In this document: piece after piece, positions 5,722 to 6,086 of the stretch | How the letters are laid out: the number at the start of each line of letters is the position of its first letter | How positions within the stretch are numbered: position 1 is the first letter of the stretch | Assembly (NCBI GenBank): GCA_016296285.1 | Contig: JAEDJP010000077.1 | Location: 1-6,086, forward strand | Direction of reading: 5' to 3' | Source of the DNA: Bacilli bacterium | GTDB taxonomy: Bacteria > Bacillota_I > Bacilli_A > RFN20 > CAG-826 | Length of the DNA stretch: 6,086 bases | Notes under the pieces: generated by a model | Seen by the model: only the letters and a program-made list of their open reading frames with translations | What the model was told of the DNA's origin: nothing | The model's database searches: none | Translations under genes and position numbers: made by a program

Positions 5722-6086
5722 TTCTCGTCCTGACGGGCGCCACCGCGACGGGCAAAAGCAAAGTCGCGATTTCCCTCGCGAAGCGCTTGGGTGGGGCGGT
5801 CGTGAACGCCGATGCCTTTCAGGTTTATCGTGACCTTCACATCGCGACGGCCATGCCTAGCGAAGAAGAACGCATGTCCGTTCCGCATTTCCTCTTCGAT
5901 TTCATCCCCCTTGATTCCGCCTACAGCGCTTTCGAATACCAAGGCGATCTCCGCTCGGTCATCGCGGAACTGTCTTCTCGAAATGTTCCGATCATCATCG
6001 CCGGAGGGACGGGCCTTTATATACGCGCGGGACTTTATGATTACGAATTCCCCGCGGAGAAGGAAGTCGACTTGTCCGCTTATGAG
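5718..6086 (+). CDS. miaA: tRNA dimethylallyltransferase MiaA (5' part)
   Basis: The first 123 codons of MiaA, which transfers the dimethylallyl group from DMAPP to N6 of A37 in tRNAs reading codons that start with U, giving the substrate of MiaB. The frame is open to the right edge; MiaA is usually about 300 residues, so more than half is missing. Visible motifs are the P-loop GATATGKS (residues 7-14; usually GPTxxGKT/S), NADAFQVYRDLHIATAMP (30-47; usually ADSxQVYRxMDIGTAKP, so Ser33 is replaced by Ala while Asp32 is kept), VPHFLFDF (55-62) and the GGTGLYI motif (96-102). The ATG shares bases with the miaB TGA stop (ATGA). The only purine-rich stretch upstream (AGAGG, 5697-5701) is too far away, which points to translation by re-initiation after miaB. 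Confidence 0.95.
   Translation, partial: MILVLTGATATGKSKVAISLAKRLGGAVVNADAFQVYRDLHIATAMPSEEERMSVPHFLFDFIPLDSAYSAFEYQGDLRSVIAELSSRNVPIIIAGGTGLYIRAGLYDYEFPAEKEVDLSAYE

Noticed and set aside
1..6086. CRISPR arrays, insertion sequences, tRNA or rRNA genes, phage or defence genes.
   Set aside because: No spaced direct repeats, transposase motifs, terminal inverted repeats or RNA-gene signatures were seen; the window is filled by core genes.

Overview
The window is a stretch of bacterial core genome, all on the + strand: the 3' end of recA, a PPi-type phosphofructokinase gene (pfp), then a tight cluster rny - ymdB - miaB - miaA that runs off the right edge. RNase Y and YmdB side by side near recA, a Bacillus-like MiaB, and a YmcA/YlbF-type domain all point to Bacillota, class Bacilli or a close relative. 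The coding DNA is GC-rich for that group. TGA is used as a stop (recA, miaB) and TGG encodes Trp, so the standard code applies and a classical mollicute is excluded. An uncultured gut-type relative of Bacilli/Erysipelotrichia is my guess, not a demonstrated placement.

Layout. 1-133: RecA C-terminus, followed by a clear intrinsic terminator (139-160). 181-1356: pfp, with a good Shine-Dalgarno only about ten bases after the terminator. 1357-1613: a 257-base AT-richer gap without a gene, holding a possible weak terminator, TATA-like promoter candidates and small inverted repeats. 1614-3185: rny. 3189-3992: ymdB, 3 bases later with no clear ribosome binding site. 3973-5721: miaB, starting inside the ymdB end. 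5718 to the edge: miaA, overlapping the miaB stop by 4 bases (ATGA).

How they fit together. RNase Y is the membrane-bound endonuclease that starts mRNA decay in Firmicutes, and YmdB is its usual neighbour, a metallophosphoesterase. MiaA adds the isopentenyl group to A37 of tRNA and MiaB methylthiolates that product, so the last two genes are consecutive steps of one modification pathway. The four genes look like one translationally coupled operon.

The most notable item is MiaB. After its TRAM domain it carries about 105 extra residues that read as a YmcA (RicA)-like domain. In Bacillus subtilis, YmcA is a separate protein encoded just after miaB, and together with YlbF and YaaT it modulates RNase Y. 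Here it appears fused to the tRNA-modifying enzyme in the same operon as RNase Y, without the cysteine-containing tail of free YmcA.
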